Positions 18,955-29,114 of a stretch of 64,000 bases of DNA are shown here, piece by piece (the first letter of the stretch is position 1; each line of letters begins with the position of its first letter). This stretch comes from Bacillus sp. FJAT-52991 (lineage in GTDB: Bacteria > Bacillota > Bacilli > Bacillales > Domibacillaceae). Under the pieces are notes generated by a model. It ran no database searches. It was not told the origin of the DNA and was given only the letters and a program-made list of their open reading frames with translations. Made by a program: the position numbers and the translations under genes. The stretch is taken from positions 1,264,001 to 1,328,000 of the forward strand of contig NZ_CP147404.1 of NCBI RefSeq assembly GCF_037201805.1. Reading direction: 5' to 3'.

Positions 18955-20998
18955 TTCCCCCCTTTTTCAACAAACAAGCAGTTTAAAAGGGGTTGGGAAG
19001 GAAACAGCCGCCTCTTTAAAAGAGCTTGGTATAGAAACGGTTTATGATTTACTGTACTATTTCCCTTATCGTTATGAAGATTATCGGCTAAAGGATTTAG
19101 CAGAAACTGCTCATGATGAACGTGTAACAGTAGAAGGAAAAGTGCATAGTGTCCCGTCATTAATGTTTTATTCTAAGAAGAAATCCCGTTTAACGTTTAA
19201 ATTACTAGTGGGTCGTTATTTAGTCAGTGTGGTCTTTTTTAATCAGCCGTATTTAAAGAATAAAGTTAATATTAATGACACCGTGACACTGACTGGGAAA
19301 TGGGATAAAAATAGACAAACGATTACTGCTCAGCAGCTCGACCTCGGTCCTCATCAAAAGCAGGGAGACTTTGAGGCTGTTTATTCATTGAAAGGGATTG
19401 TGTCTCCTAAATTATTTCGTAAATATGTGGGGCTCGCATTGTCACAATATGGAGAGTGGATTGAAGAAACATTGCCTGTTCAGTTTTTACAGCAATATAA
19501 GCTGCTAACTTGTCGCGATGCTCTTCGTGCGCTTCATTTTCCGGCAAATGGTGAGGAAATGAAACAGGCTAGACGAAGATTCGTATATGAAGAGTTTTTA
19601 GCTTTTCAATTGAAAATGCAAGCTCTTCGAAAATTTGAACGGGAACATTCTCAAGGAATTAAGCAAAATTATGATGTGAATCAGTTAAAGGTCTTTATTG
19701 ATTCATTGCCTTTTACAATGACAAATGCCCAAAAGCGGGTAATTAATGATATTTGTAGCGATTTAAAGTCCCCTTACCGAATGAATCGTCTTCTTCAAGG
19801 AGATGTTGGAAGTGGGAAAACGGCTGTTGCAGCTGTTGCGTTATATGCCAGTGTAACAGCAGGATATCAAGGGGCTTTAATGGTACCAACAGAAATATTA
19901 GCCGAACAACATGCCGACTCTTTAAGTGAAATGTTTGAGCCAATGGGCCTTTCTTTAGCTCTTTTAACGAGTTCAGTGAAAGGGAAACGTAGAAAAGAGC
20001 TTCTATCGAGGCTCGAGGCTGGAGAAATTGATGTGGTCGTTGGGACTCATGCGTTAATCCAAGAGGAGGTTCATTTTCGCAACCTTGGGCTCGTCATTAC
20101 AGATGAGCAGCATCGTTTTGGCGTCAATCAAAGGAAAGTGTTAAGGGAAAAAGGAGAGAATCCGGATGTGTTATTTATGACGGCTACTCCTATTCCAAGA
20201 ACGCTTGCTATCACTGTTTTTGGTGAGATGGATGTTTCAGTCATTGATGAAATGCCTGCAGGGCGAAAAGCGATTGAAACGTATTGGGCGAGAGAAGAAA
20301 TGCTTCAACGCGTCCTCGGTTTTATGGAAAAAGAATTAGTCAAAGGTCGACAAACTTATGTGATCTGTCCGTTAATAGAAGAGTCGGAGAAAATGGATCT
20401 TCAAAACGCTTTAGATGTCCATTCACAATTGGTTCATTATTTTCATGGTCGTTTTGAAGTTGGCTTGATGCATGGCCGACTTCCGACTGAAGAAAAAGAT
20501 CAGGTAATGAAGGCTTTTTCGGATAATAACATTCAAGTGCTCGTTTCCACAACGGTTGTAGAAGTGGGGGTCAATGTACCCAATGCTACGATGATGGTCA
20601 TTTACGATGCAGAGAGGTTTGGGTTATCTCAGCTGCATCAGCTTCGAGGTCGTGTTGGTCGGGGAAGTGAGCAATCTTATTGTATTTTACTCGCTAATCC
20701 GAAAACAGAAGTCGGTCAAGAGCGCATGAAGATTATGACGGAAACAAATGATGGATTTGTATTAAGTGAAAAAGATTTGGAACTGCGCGGACCGGGAGAT
20801 TTCTTCGGAAAAAAACAAAGTGGTTTACCTGAATTTAAAGTAGCTGATATGGTGCACGATTATCGCACGTTAGAAGTCGCAAGAGAAGATGCCAAAAGGT
20901 TAATTGAATCCGAAGAATTTTGGCGGAAGGAAGAATTTTCGATCCTTCGAAAATCCCTTCAGCAATCTGGTGTTCTTTCGGGGGAAAAACTAGATTAA
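18923..20998 (+). CDS. recG: ATP-dependent DNA helicase RecG
   Basis: A 691-residue branch-migration helicase that processes stalled replication forks and Holliday junctions. The N-terminal wedge/OB region ([33 protein letters not shown]) runs to about residue 240. Helicase motifs follow: [11 protein letters not shown] near 293, DEQH near 394, [12 protein letters not shown], and the C-terminal [18 protein letters not shown] 18923 is preceded by TTGGAGGAAC. The first 32 bases overlap the decayed sdaAA frame, the same juxtaposition as in B. subtilis, where recG follows sdaAA. Confidence 0.95.
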   Translation: MDQQSELKINNSPLFQQTSSLKGVGKETAASLKELGIETVYDLLYYFPYRYEDYRLKDLAETAHDERVTVEGKVHSVPSLMFYSKKKSRLTFKLLVGRYLVSVVFFNQPYLKNKVNINDTVTLTGKWDKNRQTITAQQLDLGPHQKQGDFEAVYSLKGIVSPKLFRKYVGLALSQYGEWIEETLPVQFLQQYKLLTCRDALRALHFPANGEEMKQARRRFVYEEFLAFQLKMQALRKFEREHSQGIKQNYDVNQLKVFIDSLPFTMTNAQKRVINDICSDLKSPYRMNRLLQGDVGSGKTAVAAVALYASVTAGYQGALMVPTEILAEQHADSLSEMFEPMGLSLALLTSSVKGKRRKELLSRLEAGEIDVVVGTHALIQEEVHFRNLGLVITDEQHRFGVNQRKVLREKGENPDVLFMTATPIPRTLAITVFGEMDVSVIDEMPAGRKAIETYWAREEMLQRVLGFMEKELVKGRQTYVICPLIEESEKMDLQNALDVHSQLVHYFHGRFEVGLMHGRLPTEEKDQVMKAFSDNNIQVLVSTTVVEVGVNVPNATMMVIYDAERFGLSQLHQLRGRVGRGSEQSYCILLANPKTEVGQERMKIMTETNDGFVLSEKDLELRGPGDFFGKKQSGLPEFKVADMVHDYRTLEVAREDAKRLIESEEFWRKEEFSILRKSLQQSGVLSGEKLD

Positions 20999-21002
20999 TT
21001 GA

Positions 21003-21036
21003 GAATGCAAGATTTTCCTTGCATTCTGTTTTTTTT
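21003..21036 (+). terminator. Terminator after recG
   Basis: GAATGCAAG at 21003-21011 pairs perfectly with CTTGCATTC at 21018-21026, followed by TG and a T run. Confidence 0.9.
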
Positions 21037-21047
21037 ACTTTTATACT
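21019..21047 (+). promoter_or_regulatory. Promoter of the fapR operon
   Basis: TTGCAT at 21019-21024 and TATACT at 21042-21047 are separated by 17 bases. The -35 lies in the descending arm of the recG terminator. Confidence 0.7.
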
Positions 21048-21051
21048 ACTG

Positions 21052-21068
21052 TTAGTACCTAGTCCTAA
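21052..21068 (+). promoter_or_regulatory. FapR operator
   Basis: The 17-bp sequence TTAGTACCTAGTCCTAA is an imperfect palindrome matching the FapR-binding consensus of Bacillus. It starts 5 bases after the predicted -10 and covers the likely transcription start, a position suited to repression. FapR releases such sites when it binds malonyl-CoA. Confidence 0.88.
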
Positions 21069-21087
21069 TATCGGATGGTGTAATATG

Positions 21088-21651
21088 ATGAGACGTTCAA
21101 AAAAAGAGAGACAATCACAGTTAAAAGAGACAATTACAGACAATCCATTTATAACAGATGAAGAGTTAGCTGATCGTTTCGAGGTAAGTGTGCAGACGAT
21201 TCGTCTAGATCGAATGGAGTTATCGATACCGGAATTACGTGAAAGAATCAAGCATGTAGCAGAGAAGAAATTAGCGGATGAAGTTCGCTCATTGCCCATC
21301 GAGGAAGTGATTGGCGATGTGATTGATATTGAGTTAGACAAAAGTGCTATCTCCATTTTTGATGTCCAGAAAGAACATGTCTTCACTAGAAATGGAATTG
21401 CACGGGGGCATCACTTATTTGCTCAAGCCAACTCGCTCGCCGTAGCGGTCATTAATGATGAACTCGCTTTGACCGCAAAGGCCAATATTCACTTTAAACG
21501 TTCTGTTCGTGAAGGTGAACGAGTGGTAGCAAAAGCGAAAGTGATCGATGTGAATATAGAAAATGAAAGAACGATCGTTGAAGTACATAGCTATGTTGGT
21601 CATGAATTAGTGTTTCAAGGAGATTTCACGATGTATCGTTCCAATATATGA
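21088..21651 (+). CDS. fapR: Transcription factor FapR, repressor of lipid synthesis
   Basis: A 187-residue repressor of fatty acid and phospholipid genes whose ligand is malonyl-CoA. The N-terminal helix-turn-helix ([21 protein letters not shown], residues about 23-43) is joined to a hotdog-fold effector domain with [20 protein letters not shown] and [11 protein letters not shown] 21088 aligns with the B. subtilis N-terminus MRR and lies 7 bases after GGTG; ATG 21085 directly before it is an alternative. The frame is open further upstream but only through the recG tail. It heads fapR-plsX-fabD-fabG and carries its own operator, indicating autoregulation. Confidence 0.94.
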   Translation: MRRSKKERQSQLKETITDNPFITDEELADRFEVSVQTIRLDRMELSIPELRERIKHVAEKKLADEVRSLPIEEVIGDVIDIELDKSAISIFDVQKEHVFTRNGIARGHHLFAQANSLAVAVINDELALTAKANIHFKRSVREGERVVAKAKVIDVNIENERTIVEVHSYVGHELVFQGDFTMYRSNI

Positions 21652-21668
21652 GCAAAGGATGAAACAAA

Positions 21669-22670
21669 ATGAAAATAGCGGTAGATGCGATGGGCGGAGA
21701 TCATGCGCCGAAAGAGATTATTTTAGGAACGAATCAAGCTTTAGAGGAGCTCCAAGATCTCGAAGTACTGATTTTTGGTGATGAGGAAAAAATCAAGCCA
21801 TACTTAACTCCAATGAGTCGTGCCACCATTATTCATTCCGAGGAAGTCATTTTAGGAACGGATGAGCCCGTTCGCGCCGTACGTCGCAAAAAGAAAGCAT
21901 CGATGGTGATGATGGCACAAGCAGTTGCTGACGGAGACGCGGATGCTTGTGTCTCAGCAGGAAATACAGGAGCGTTGATGGCGGCTGGCTTATTTATCGT
22001 CGGGCGAATTGACGGTATTCAGCGTCCTGCCTTAGCTCCTACGTTACCAACGATCGATGGCAACGGCTTTGTGATGTTAGACCTTGGTGCCAACTCAGAT
22101 GCGAAACCCGAGCATTTAGTGCAATATGCTCTAATGGGTTCGATCTATGCTGAAAAAGTGAGAGGGATTGAAAAGCCACGAGTCGGTCTTTTAAATATCG
22201 GTACCGAAGAGAAAAAAGGAAATGAATTAACAAAAGAAGCATTTGGACTACTGAAACAGCAAACAAACATTCATTTTATCGGAAATGTTGAATCAAGAGA
22301 TTTATTGAATGGTGTGGCTGATGTGGTCGTTACGGACGGTTTTACTGGCAACATGGTCCTTAAGACATTAGAAGGTACAGCTATCTCCATCTTCTCGATG
22401 TTAAAGTCTTCTTTAACTTCTTCGTTAAAGGCGAAAGTAGGTGCGGGCTTACTGAAGTCTGAACTATATGGACTGAAAAATAAAATGGACTACACAGAAT
22501 ACGGCGGGGCTGGATTATTTGGTTTGAAAGCACCCGTTATTAAGGCTCACGGTTCATCTAATGCTAATGCGTTTTATAATGCGTTGAAACAAGCTTATAC
22601 AATGGCACAAGCAAATGTGCCAGCGAAGATTCAAGAGGCTGCTAACTTTGTAATAGATGATAAAAATTAA
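21669..22670 (+). CDS. plsX: Phosphate acyltransferase PlsX
   Basis: A 333-residue peripheral membrane enzyme that converts acyl-ACP to acyl-phosphate, the first step of phospholipid synthesis in Gram-positives. It starts [16 protein letters not shown] and includes [43 protein letters not shown] and the C-terminal [20 protein letters not shown]. Length equals the B. subtilis protein. It follows fapR by 17 bases, and the downstream fabD ribosome site begins at its stop, so it belongs to the FapR-controlled operon. Confidence 0.96.
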   Translation: MKIAVDAMGGDHAPKEIILGTNQALEELQDLEVLIFGDEEKIKPYLTPMSRATIIHSEEVILGTDEPVRAVRRKKKASMVMMAQAVADGDADACVSAGNTGALMAAGLFIVGRIDGIQRPALAPTLPTIDGNGFVMLDLGANSDAKPEHLVQYALMGSIYAEKVRGIEKPRVGLLNIGTEEKKGNELTKEAFGLLKQQTNIHFIGNVESRDLLNGVADVVVTDGFTGNMVLKTLEGTAISIFSMLKSSLTSSLKAKVGAGLLKSELYGLKNKMDYTEYGGAGLFGLKAPVIKAHGSSNANAFYNALKQAYTMAQANVPAKIQEAANFVIDDKN

Positions 22671-22683
22671 GGGGGGCGAAAAC

Positions 22684-23631
22684 ATGGGGAAAATAGCATT
22701 TGTATTTCCAGGTCAAGGTTCACAAGTGGTTGGTATGGGACAGCAGCTAGCCGATCAACATGAAGACATTCGTCAATTATTTATGAAGGCAGACGAGAGA
22801 CTAGGTTTCTCTTTAAGTGATATTATGTTTAATGGTCCGCAAGAAACGCTGACATTAACAATGAATGCCCAACCGGCTTTATTAGCGACTAGCATGGCGG
22901 TATTGCAGCGCTTTTCTGAAGAAGGGATCGTTCCTGATTATGTGGCAGGCCATAGCTTAGGAGAGTATACAGCTTTAACAGCTGCTGGTGCTCTATCGTT
23001 TGAAGATGCTGTGTATGCTGTTCATAAGCGCGGTCAATGCATGGAAGAGGCCGTACCAGCTGGAGAAGGAACAATGGCAGCTGTATTAGGGATGGAAAGA
23101 AGTGTGTTACAGGAAGTAGTAGATGAAGTAACAGCTAATGGAAATGCTGTTGGTCTTGCTAATTTAAACTGTCCGGGTCAAATTGTGATCTCGGGAACAA
23201 AAACAGGGGTGGAACAAGCTTCTGAGCTAGCGAAAGAAAAAGGAGCTAAGCGAGTTCTTCCGTTAAATGTCAGCGGTCCGTTTCATTCATCTTTAATGAA
23301 ACCGGCAACGGAACAGCTAGAGGCGGTATTGAATGAAATCGAGCTTGATGATAGCCGAGTACCTGTCATGGCCAATGTGGATGCAAAGTTGGTTCAACAG
23401 GCGGATGAAATTAAGCAAAAACTATTGCAGCAATTGTACTCTCCTGTGTTGTGGGAAGACAGTGTTGAAGCACTTATCGCAGAGGGTGTGGACACCTTTA
23501 TCGAAATTGGTCCAGGGAAAGTGCTTTCTGGCCTGATTAAAAAAATTAATCGTCAAGTGCGAACGTTTGCTATTCAAGATGAAGAGTCGATTCAGACGGT
23601 AGCAGCACAATTAAAGGAGGTATCTCAATGA
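22684..23631 (+). CDS. fabD: Malonyl-CoA:ACP transacylase
   Basis: A 315-residue enzyme that loads malonate onto ACP. The oxyanion motif [12 protein letters not shown] is at the N-terminus, the nucleophile serine is in [10 protein letters not shown] near residue 91, and the catalytic histidine is in GPFHSSLM near 199. The C-terminal [12 protein letters not shown] is also typical. ATG 22684 was chosen because it has AAGGGGGGCG 5-8 bases upstream and matches the family start; a nine-residue longer frame begins inside plsX. It overlaps fabG by four bases (ATGA). Confidence 0.95.
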   Translation: MGKIAFVFPGQGSQVVGMGQQLADQHEDIRQLFMKADERLGFSLSDIMFNGPQETLTLTMNAQPALLATSMAVLQRFSEEGIVPDYVAGHSLGEYTALTAAGALSFEDAVYAVHKRGQCMEEAVPAGEGTMAAVLGMERSVLQEVVDEVTANGNAVGLANLNCPGQIVISGTKTGVEQASELAKEKGAKRVLPLNVSGPFHSSLMKPATEQLEAVLNEIELDDSRVPVMANVDAKLVQQADEIKQKLLQQLYSPVLWEDSVEALIAEGVDTFIEIGPGKVLSGLIKKINRQVRTFAIQDEESIQTVAAQLKEVSQ

Positions 23632-24371
23632 AGTTGTTAGGGAAATCAGCTTTAGTAACAGGCGCTTCACGCGGCATTGGTCGAGAAATTGCTCTTGAAC
23701 TTGCTCGTCAAGGAGCGGATGTAGCTGTTAACTATTCTGGCAGTGAAGCGAAAGCAAATGAAGTGGTGGAAGAAATTAAAGCGCTTGGTCGTCAAGCGAT
23801 TGCGATCCAGTGTAATGTATCAAGTGGTGAATCTGTGCAAGAAATGATCAGTCAAACGGTCAACACGTTTGGGAAAATAGATATTCTGGTCAACAATGCG
23901 GGTATCACGAGAGATAACTTACTTATGCGTATGAAAGAGCAGGAGTGGGATGACGTCATCGATACGAATCTGAAAGGTGTTTTTTTGTGCACAAAGGCTG
24001 TCACTCGCCCAATGATGAAGCAAAGAAGTGGTCGTATCGTGAATATTGCTTCGATCGTAGGGGTAAGTGGCAATCCAGGACAGGCGAATTATGTGGCTGC
24101 CAAAGCGGGTGTCATTGGCTTAACAAAAACAACAGCGAAAGAATTAGCTTCAAGAGGCATCACGGTCAATGCGATTGCTCCAGGTTTCATTACGACGGAT
24201 ATGACAGATACTTTGCCTGAAGAGGTGAAGCAAGCGATGCTGAACCAAATTCCTCTTGCTCGCTTTGGTGAACCGACAGACATTGCAAAAGCGGTTGTGT
24301 TTTTAGCATCAGAAGATTCAAAGTATATGACAGGCCAAACATTGCACATTGACGGCGGCATGGTCATGTAA
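23628..24371 (+). CDS. fabG: 3-oxoacyl-ACP reductase
   Basis: A 247-residue NADPH-dependent short-chain dehydrogenase carrying out the first reduction of fatty acid elongation. The cofactor motif [12 protein letters not shown] is near residues 11-22 and NNAG near 90. The catalytic set is serine in NIASIVG near 142, then YVAAK with tyrosine 155 and lysine 159. GFITTDMT follows. AAAGGAGGT in the end of fabD is a strong ribosome site. It is the last gene of the fapR-plsX-fabD-fabG cluster, and acpP follows 63 bases later. Confidence 0.96.
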   Translation: MKLLGKSALVTGASRGIGREIALELARQGADVAVNYSGSEAKANEVVEEIKALGRQAIAIQCNVSSGESVQEMISQTVNTFGKIDILVNNAGITRDNLLMRMKEQEWDDVIDTNLKGVFLCTKAVTRPMMKQRSGRIVNIASIVGVSGNPGQANYVAAKAGVIGLTKTTAKELASRGITVNAIAPGFITTDMTDTLPEEVKQAMLNQIPLARFGEPTDIAKAVVFLASEDSKYMTGQTLHIDGGMVM

Positions 24372-24382
24372 GAGAAAATTTA

Positions 24383-24411
24383 TTTAATCTTTACGGGAAT
24401 TCGTCTATAAT
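24383..24411 (+). promoter_or_regulatory. Candidate promoter of acpP
   Basis: TTTAAT at 24383-24388 and a perfect TATAAT at 24406-24411 with a 17-base spacer, just ahead of the strong acpP ribosome site. The weak -35 lowers confidence. A separate acpP promoter fits the gene's high demand. Confidence 0.6.
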
Positions 24412-24434
24412 GACTTGAGGGGAGGTGAACGAAT

Positions 24435-24668
24435 ATGGCAGACGTATTAGAGCGTGTAACGAAAATTATCGTAGATCGTCTTGGAGTGGAAGAATCTCAA
24501 GTAAAATTAGAAGCTTCTTTCAAAGAAGATCTAGGAGCAGATTCTTTAGATGTAGTTGAACTTGTAATGGAATTAGAAGATGAGTTCGATATGGAAATTT
24601 CTGATGATGATGCAGAGAAAATTGCGACAGTGGGTGACGCTGTGAATTACATAAACAGCAAAAACTAG
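24435..24668 (+). CDS. acpP: Acyl carrier protein
   Basis: A 77-residue acidic carrier protein. The phosphopantetheine attachment site is serine in [18 protein letters not shown], near residue 37. The N-terminus [19 protein letters not shown] and the terminal [11 protein letters not shown] are normal. GAGGGGAGGTGAA is a very strong ribosome site. It sits between fabG and rnc as in B. subtilis and is followed by a strong hairpin, so its transcript is probably short and abundant. Confidence 0.97.
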   Translation: MADVLERVTKIIVDRLGVEESQVKLEASFKEDLGADSLDVVELVMELEDEFDMEISDDDAEKIATVGDAVNYINSKN

Positions 24669-24685
24669 TCGTTCAAAAGATGTAG

Positions 24686-24718
24686 GCTCCGTTATCTAAA
24701 CGGAGCTTTCTTCTTTTG
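24686..24718 (+). terminator. Terminator after acpP
   Basis: GCTCCGTT at 24686-24693 pairs with AACGGAGC at 24699-24706, followed by a T-rich tail. Confidence 0.85.
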
Positions 24719-24784
24719 CGATTTTTTTCATTTTCGACTAAACTGTCTTTAAGTGTAAATTTGTTATATAGCGGAGGAAGTCCC

Positions 24785-25522
24785 ATGAAGAAAGCAAATA
24801 AAGATTATCGAAAACCATCCCATAAAAAAGATGAATCCTTTAAGCAATTTCAGCAAAAGTTAGGCATTCAATTTAATGATGAGAGATTATTGAAGCAAGC
24901 GTTTACTCATTCATCCTATGTGAATGAGCATCGGAAAAAACCATATGAAGATAATGAACGATTAGAGTTTTTAGGAGACGCTGTTTTAGAGTTAACCGTT
25001 TCGCAATTTTTGTTTAAAAAATATTCGCTATTGTCAGAAGGCGATTTAACAAAACTAAGAGCGGCGATCGTTTGTGAACCTTCCCTTGTGACGTTTGCCA
25101 ATGAGTTACAATTTGGCCAAGTTGTTTTACTCGGAAAAGGAGAAGAAATGACAGGTGGTCGTACGAGACCTGCTCTGTTGGCAGATGTTTTTGAAGCATT
25201 CATTGGTGCCTTGTACTTAGACCAAGGAATGGAAACGGTCATTGCATTCTTAGAAGATGTGGTTTTTCCGAAAATTAATTCCGGTGCTTTTTCTCATATG
25301 ATGGATTACAAAAGTCAGCTGCAGGAATTAGTGCAGCGAAAAACGAAAGGTCAGCTTGAATATCGAATTCTTGAAGAAAAAGGACCTGCACATAGCAAGG
25401 AGTTCGTTGCTCAAGTTTCGCTTAATGATGAGGTACTTGGAAACGGTCAGGGGAAATCAAAGAAGGAAGCGGAACAATGTGCTGCTCAAATGGCTTTAGC
25501 AGCGTTGCAACATAAAGAATAG
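24785..25522 (+). CDS. rnc: Ribonuclease III
   Basis: A 245-residue double-strand-specific endoribonuclease processing rRNA precursors. The catalytic domain contains the signature [14 protein letters not shown] near residue 58 and the second acidic site [15 protein letters not shown] near 130. The C-terminal double-stranded-RNA-binding domain starts at [11 protein letters not shown] and ends [22 protein letters not shown] 24785 follows GCGGAGGAAG; a longer frame reaches into the acpP terminator and was rejected. The lysine-rich N-terminus is shorter than in B. subtilis. smc follows after 16 bases. Confidence 0.95.
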   Translation: MKKANKDYRKPSHKKDESFKQFQQKLGIQFNDERLLKQAFTHSSYVNEHRKKPYEDNERLEFLGDAVLELTVSQFLFKKYSLLSEGDLTKLRAAIVCEPSLVTFANELQFGQVVLLGKGEEMTGGRTRPALLADVFEAFIGALYLDQGMETVIAFLEDVVFPKINSGAFSHMMDYKSQLQELVQRKTKGQLEYRILEEKGPAHSKEFVAQVSLNDEVLGNGQGKSKKEAEQCAAQMALAALQHKE

Positions 25523-25538
25523 AAAGTAGGAAAGAAAT

Positions 25539-28500
25539 ATGTTCCTGAAGAGATTGGAGATCTTAGGCTTTAAGTCTTTTGCCGAGCGAACATCTGTTGA
25601 TTTTGTCGATGGGGTCACAGCGGTCGTTGGTCCAAATGGCTCTGGAAAAAGCAACATTACGGACGGCGTTCGCTGGGTGTTAGGAGAACAGTCGGCCAAA
25701 AGTTTACGTGGCGGAAAAATGGAAGATGTTATTTTTGCGGGAAGTGACACTCGCAAGGCGCTAAACTTTGCCGAAGTGACGTTAACTTTAAACAATGAGA
25801 AGCAAATACTCCCAATTGAATACAATGAAGTCAATGTGACGAGAAGGGTGTACCGATCAGGAGATAGTGAATATTTCATTAATAAACAGTCCTGCCGGTT
25901 AAAAGACATTGTTGAATTATTTATGGACTCAGGTCTTGGAAGAGAAGCTTTTTCGATTATTGGACAAGGGAAAGTAGAAGAAATATTAAACAGCAAGCCA
26001 GAAGATCGGCGTGCGATTTTTGAAGAAGCAGCTGGTGTGCTTAAATACAAAGTACGCAAGCGAAAAGCGGAACAAAAGCTGACTGAAACACAAGAAAACT
26101 TAAATCGTGTCCAAGATATTTTATACGAGCTTGAAAGTCAAGTAGAACCGTTACGAATTCAGGCTTCCATGGCGAAGGACTACCTTGAGAAGAAGGAAGA
26201 GCTAACATCATATGATATTGCCTCCATCGTTTATGAAATTGATCAACTCCATGCGGAATGGCAAAAGCTAAAGGAAAGTTTTACGTTACATCAACAACAA
26301 GAAATGCAGCTATCTGCTAATTTGCAAAAGAAAGAAGCCGCAACAGCCGCGCTGCGCGATCAAATAACGGCGATCGATGAATCAGTCAATGATTTACAAA
26401 ATGTTTTATTAGCGGCTAGTGAGGAACTTGAAAAGCTAGAGGGTCGCAAGCAGGTGCTAAAAGAACGCAAGAAAAATGCCGTTCAAAATGAAGGGCAGCT
26501 AGCGGATTATATGAAAGAAACGAAAGAGAAGATGACCGAGCTTTCACAACTTGCTGAAGAGCTGACACAAAAAGTAGAAGCGGATCAGCTAGAAGAGGAA
26601 CAATTACGCCGTCGGCTTATGGAAAAACGACAGGAAATGCAAACCTTATCGCAAGATTTAGAAGCGAAGATTGAGTCGTTAAAAGCTGATTACATTGAAG
26701 GATTGAATGAGCAGGCATCGGCAAAAAATGAGCTGCATAATCTCACTCAACAAATGGAACAACTTACTCGTCGTAGAGCAAGAATCGATGTAGAGAATGA
26801 AAAACAAGTAGCTGAAAGACAACAAATAGAAACAAACAAAAAACAAATTGAAGAAAAGCTAGCCACTGCCCAAAGAGAGCTTACTTTACATGTTGAAGCG
26901 TTTCGAAGTGGGCAACAAACGTTAGAAGCGCTGAAGTTGAAGTATACAAAACAAGAATCGAACTTATATCAAGCCTATAAAATTTTACAAGACGCTAAGT
27001 CAAGAAAAGAGATGCTTGAATCTTTAGAAGAGGATTACTCCGGCTTTTTTCAAGGAGTGAAAGAAATATTAAAAGCTAGAAACCGTACACTTTCAGGGAT
27101 TGAAGGGGCGGTAGCTGAAGTCATTGACGTACCAAAAGAGTATGAAACAGCGATTGAAATTGCTCTTGGCAGCAGCGTACAGCATATTATTACTCAAGAT
27201 GAAGCATCAGCTCGGGCCGCGATTGCTTACTTGAAAAATAACCGTTATGGCCGTGCAACTTTCCTACCTTTAACGGCAATGAAAGAAAAGATATTTCCAG
27301 CAGCAGTTCTTGCTCAATTGCAAACCGACCCTCGCTTTATCGGGGTTGCCTCCGATTTGGTCCAATATGATGAACAATATAAACGAGCGATTATGAATGT
27401 GCTAGGTCTTGTCGTCATTGCCAAGGACTTAACAGGTGCGAATGAATTAGCTAAAATGCTCGGTTATCGTTATCGGATTGTCACTCTAGAAGGGGATGTT
27501 GTCAATCCTGGAGGTTCAATGACAGGTGGAGCCATTAAACAAAAAACAAGCTCGTTATTAACCCGTAAAAACGAATTAGAAGATTTAAAGATGAAGCTTG
27601 CTTCTATGGAAGAAAAAACAGCAAAAGTCGAGCGGGAAGTAAAGAAATTGAAAGAGACCATTGCCAAAAATGAAATCCTATTAGAGGAAATGCGTACAAA
27701 AGGCGAACAATTGAGAGTGGCAGAGCAGCAATGGAGAAATGAACTGCTCGAATGGCAATTTTCTTATCAAACGATCAATGACCGCTTATCCTTATATGAT
27801 AGAGAGAAAAAAGAATTCCAAGAAGAAAAAGAACAGCTAGCGAGTCGCTATCAATCAGTCGAAAAACGATTGGCAAGTAAACAAAAGGAAATAGATGCAC
27901 TTAATATTGAAATTAAGAGCTTAACGGAGAAAAAGCAAAAAGAAAGCTCACTCAAAGAATCTTTAATGCAGTCGATGAGTGATATGAAATCAATGCTTGC
28001 TGTCAAAAAAGAACAGTTAACCACAGGTCAAACTCGATTAGCACAAGTGCAAAGAGAATTGGATGAGGCTACAAAGAAATATCATCAGTGGGAAGAAGAG
28101 CTGCATTGGCTGAAATCAGAAATGTCTTCCAGTCATCAAGGGGAAGAAGAACTTGAACAAGCGGCGCGCATCAAGCAAATAGATAAAGAACAAACCATCA
28201 AGCTAATTTCCTTGCGTAGGGAAGAACGTTTAGAGAAACAACAAAAACTAGAAGACGAAGAGTTAGAACTAAAGGAGCTAAAAAGGCTTTATAAGGCAAT
28301 GAGCGAAGCGGTTCAAGATGAAGAAGTGAAAATTAATCGTCTGGATGTGGAAATGGAAAATCGCTTAGAGCAATTGCGTAAAGATTATTCGATGTCCTAT
28401 GAATACGCGAAAGAAACGTATCCTTTGCCATTTTCTATAGAGGAAGTTCGCAAAAAAGTGAAATTGATTAAGCTTTCGATTAAGGAACTTGGCAATGTCA

Positions 28501-29114
28501 ACATCGGGGCTATTGATGAATATGAACGTGTTTATGAACGATATACGTTTCTTGAAGAACAGCGGGTAGACTTGCAAGAAGCAAAAGATACACTTGTGCA
28601 AGTGATTGAAGAAATGGATGTAGAAATGACGAAAAGATTTAAAGAAACATTTCAAGCGATTAGCTCTCACTTTTTACCGGTCTTCCAAGCGTTGTTTGGT
28701 GGAGGCAGAGCAGAATTAAAACTGACTGAGCCCAATGATTTATTAAATACAGGGGTAGATATTGTCGCGCAGCCTCCGGGGAAAAAATTGCAAAACTTAA
28801 GCCTGTTATCTGGCGGAGAACGAGCCCTTACGGCGATCGCTTTATTATTCTCTATTTTAAAAGTGCGCCCCGTTCCGTTTTGTGTGCTTGATGAGGTCGA
28901 AGCGGCATTGGACGAAGCGAATGTTCATCGTTTTAGTACGTATTTAAAGCAATTCAGCGAGGAAACACAATTCATCGTGATTACCCACCGTAAAGGCACA
29001 ATGGAAGAAGCAGATGTGCTCTATGGAGTGACGATGGAAGAGTCGGGTGTATCTCGATTAGTGTCTGTTCGAATGGAGGAAACTCCGCAAATGAAGGAGG
29101 AAAGCGTAAAATGA
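25539..29114 (+). CDS. smc: Chromosome partition protein Smc
   Basis: A 1191-residue SMC ATPase that condenses and segregates the chromosome with ScpA and ScpB. The N-terminal head has the P-loop VGPNGSGKSNI at about residues 31-41. Two long coiled-coil arms flank the hinge, roughly residues 505-680, around GIEGAVAEVIDV and GGSMTGGAI. The C-terminal head shows the signature LSLLSGGERALTAIAL near 1090 and Walker B CVLDEVEAALDEANV near 1116. Length is normal. The stop overlaps the ftsY start by four bases. Confidence 0.97.
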   Translation: MFLKRLEILGFKSFAERTSVDFVDGVTAVVGPNGSGKSNITDGVRWVLGEQSAKSLRGGKMEDVIFAGSDTRKALNFAEVTLTLNNEKQILPIEYNEVNVTRRVYRSGDSEYFINKQSCRLKDIVELFMDSGLGREAFSIIGQGKVEEILNSKPEDRRAIFEEAAGVLKYKVRKRKAEQKLTETQENLNRVQDILYELESQVEPLRIQASMAKDYLEKKEELTSYDIASIVYEIDQLHAEWQKLKESFTLHQQQEMQLSANLQKKEAATAALRDQITAIDESVNDLQNVLLAASEELEKLEGRKQVLKERKKNAVQNEGQLADYMKETKEKMTELSQLAEELTQKVEADQLEEEQLRRRLMEKRQEMQTLSQDLEAKIESLKADYIEGLNEQASAKNELHNLTQQMEQLTRRRARIDVENEKQVAERQQIETNKKQIEEKLATAQRELTLHVEAFRSGQQTLEALKLKYTKQESNLYQAYKILQDAKSRKEMLESLEEDYSGFFQGVKEILKARNRTLSGIEGAVAEVIDVPKEYETAIEIALGSSVQHIITQDEASARAAIAYLKNNRYGRATFLPLTAMKEKIFPAAVLAQLQTDPRFIGVASDLVQYDEQYKRAIMNVLGLVVIAKDLTGANELAKMLGYRYRIVTLEGDVVNPGGSMTGGAIKQKTSSLLTRKNELEDLKMKLASMEEKTAKVEREVKKLKETIAKNEILLEEMRTKGEQLRVAEQQWRNELLEWQFSYQTINDRLSLYDREKKEFQEEKEQLASRYQSVEKRLASKQKEIDALNIEIKSLTEKKQKESSLKESLMQSMSDMKSMLAVKKEQLTTGQTRLAQVQRELDEATKKYHQWEEELHWLKSEMSSSHQGEEELEQAARIKQIDKEQTIKLISLRREERLEKQQKLEDEELELKELKRLYKAMSEAVQDEEVKINRLDVEMENRLEQLRKDYSMSYEYAKETYPLPFSIEEVRKKVKLIKLSIKELGNVNIGAIDEYERVYERYTFLEEQRVDLQEAKDTLVQVIEEMDVEMTKRFKETFQAISSHFLPVFQALFGGGRAELKLTEPNDLLNTGVDIVAQPPGKKLQNLSLLSGGERALTAIALLFSILKVRPVPFCVLDEVEAALDEANVHRFSTYLKQFSEETQFIVITHRKGTMEEADVLYGVTMEESGVSRLVSVRMEETPQMKEESVK

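Noticed and set aside
20835-21386. 183-codon minus-strand ORF spanning recG end and fapR start
   Set aside because: It crosses a terminator and an operator that serve the plus strand, and both overlapped genes are firmly identified.
25496-26059. 187-codon minus-strand ORF opposite rnc and smc
   Set aside because: It is antisense to strongly conserved coding sequence, has no ribosome site, and its protein resembles no family I know.
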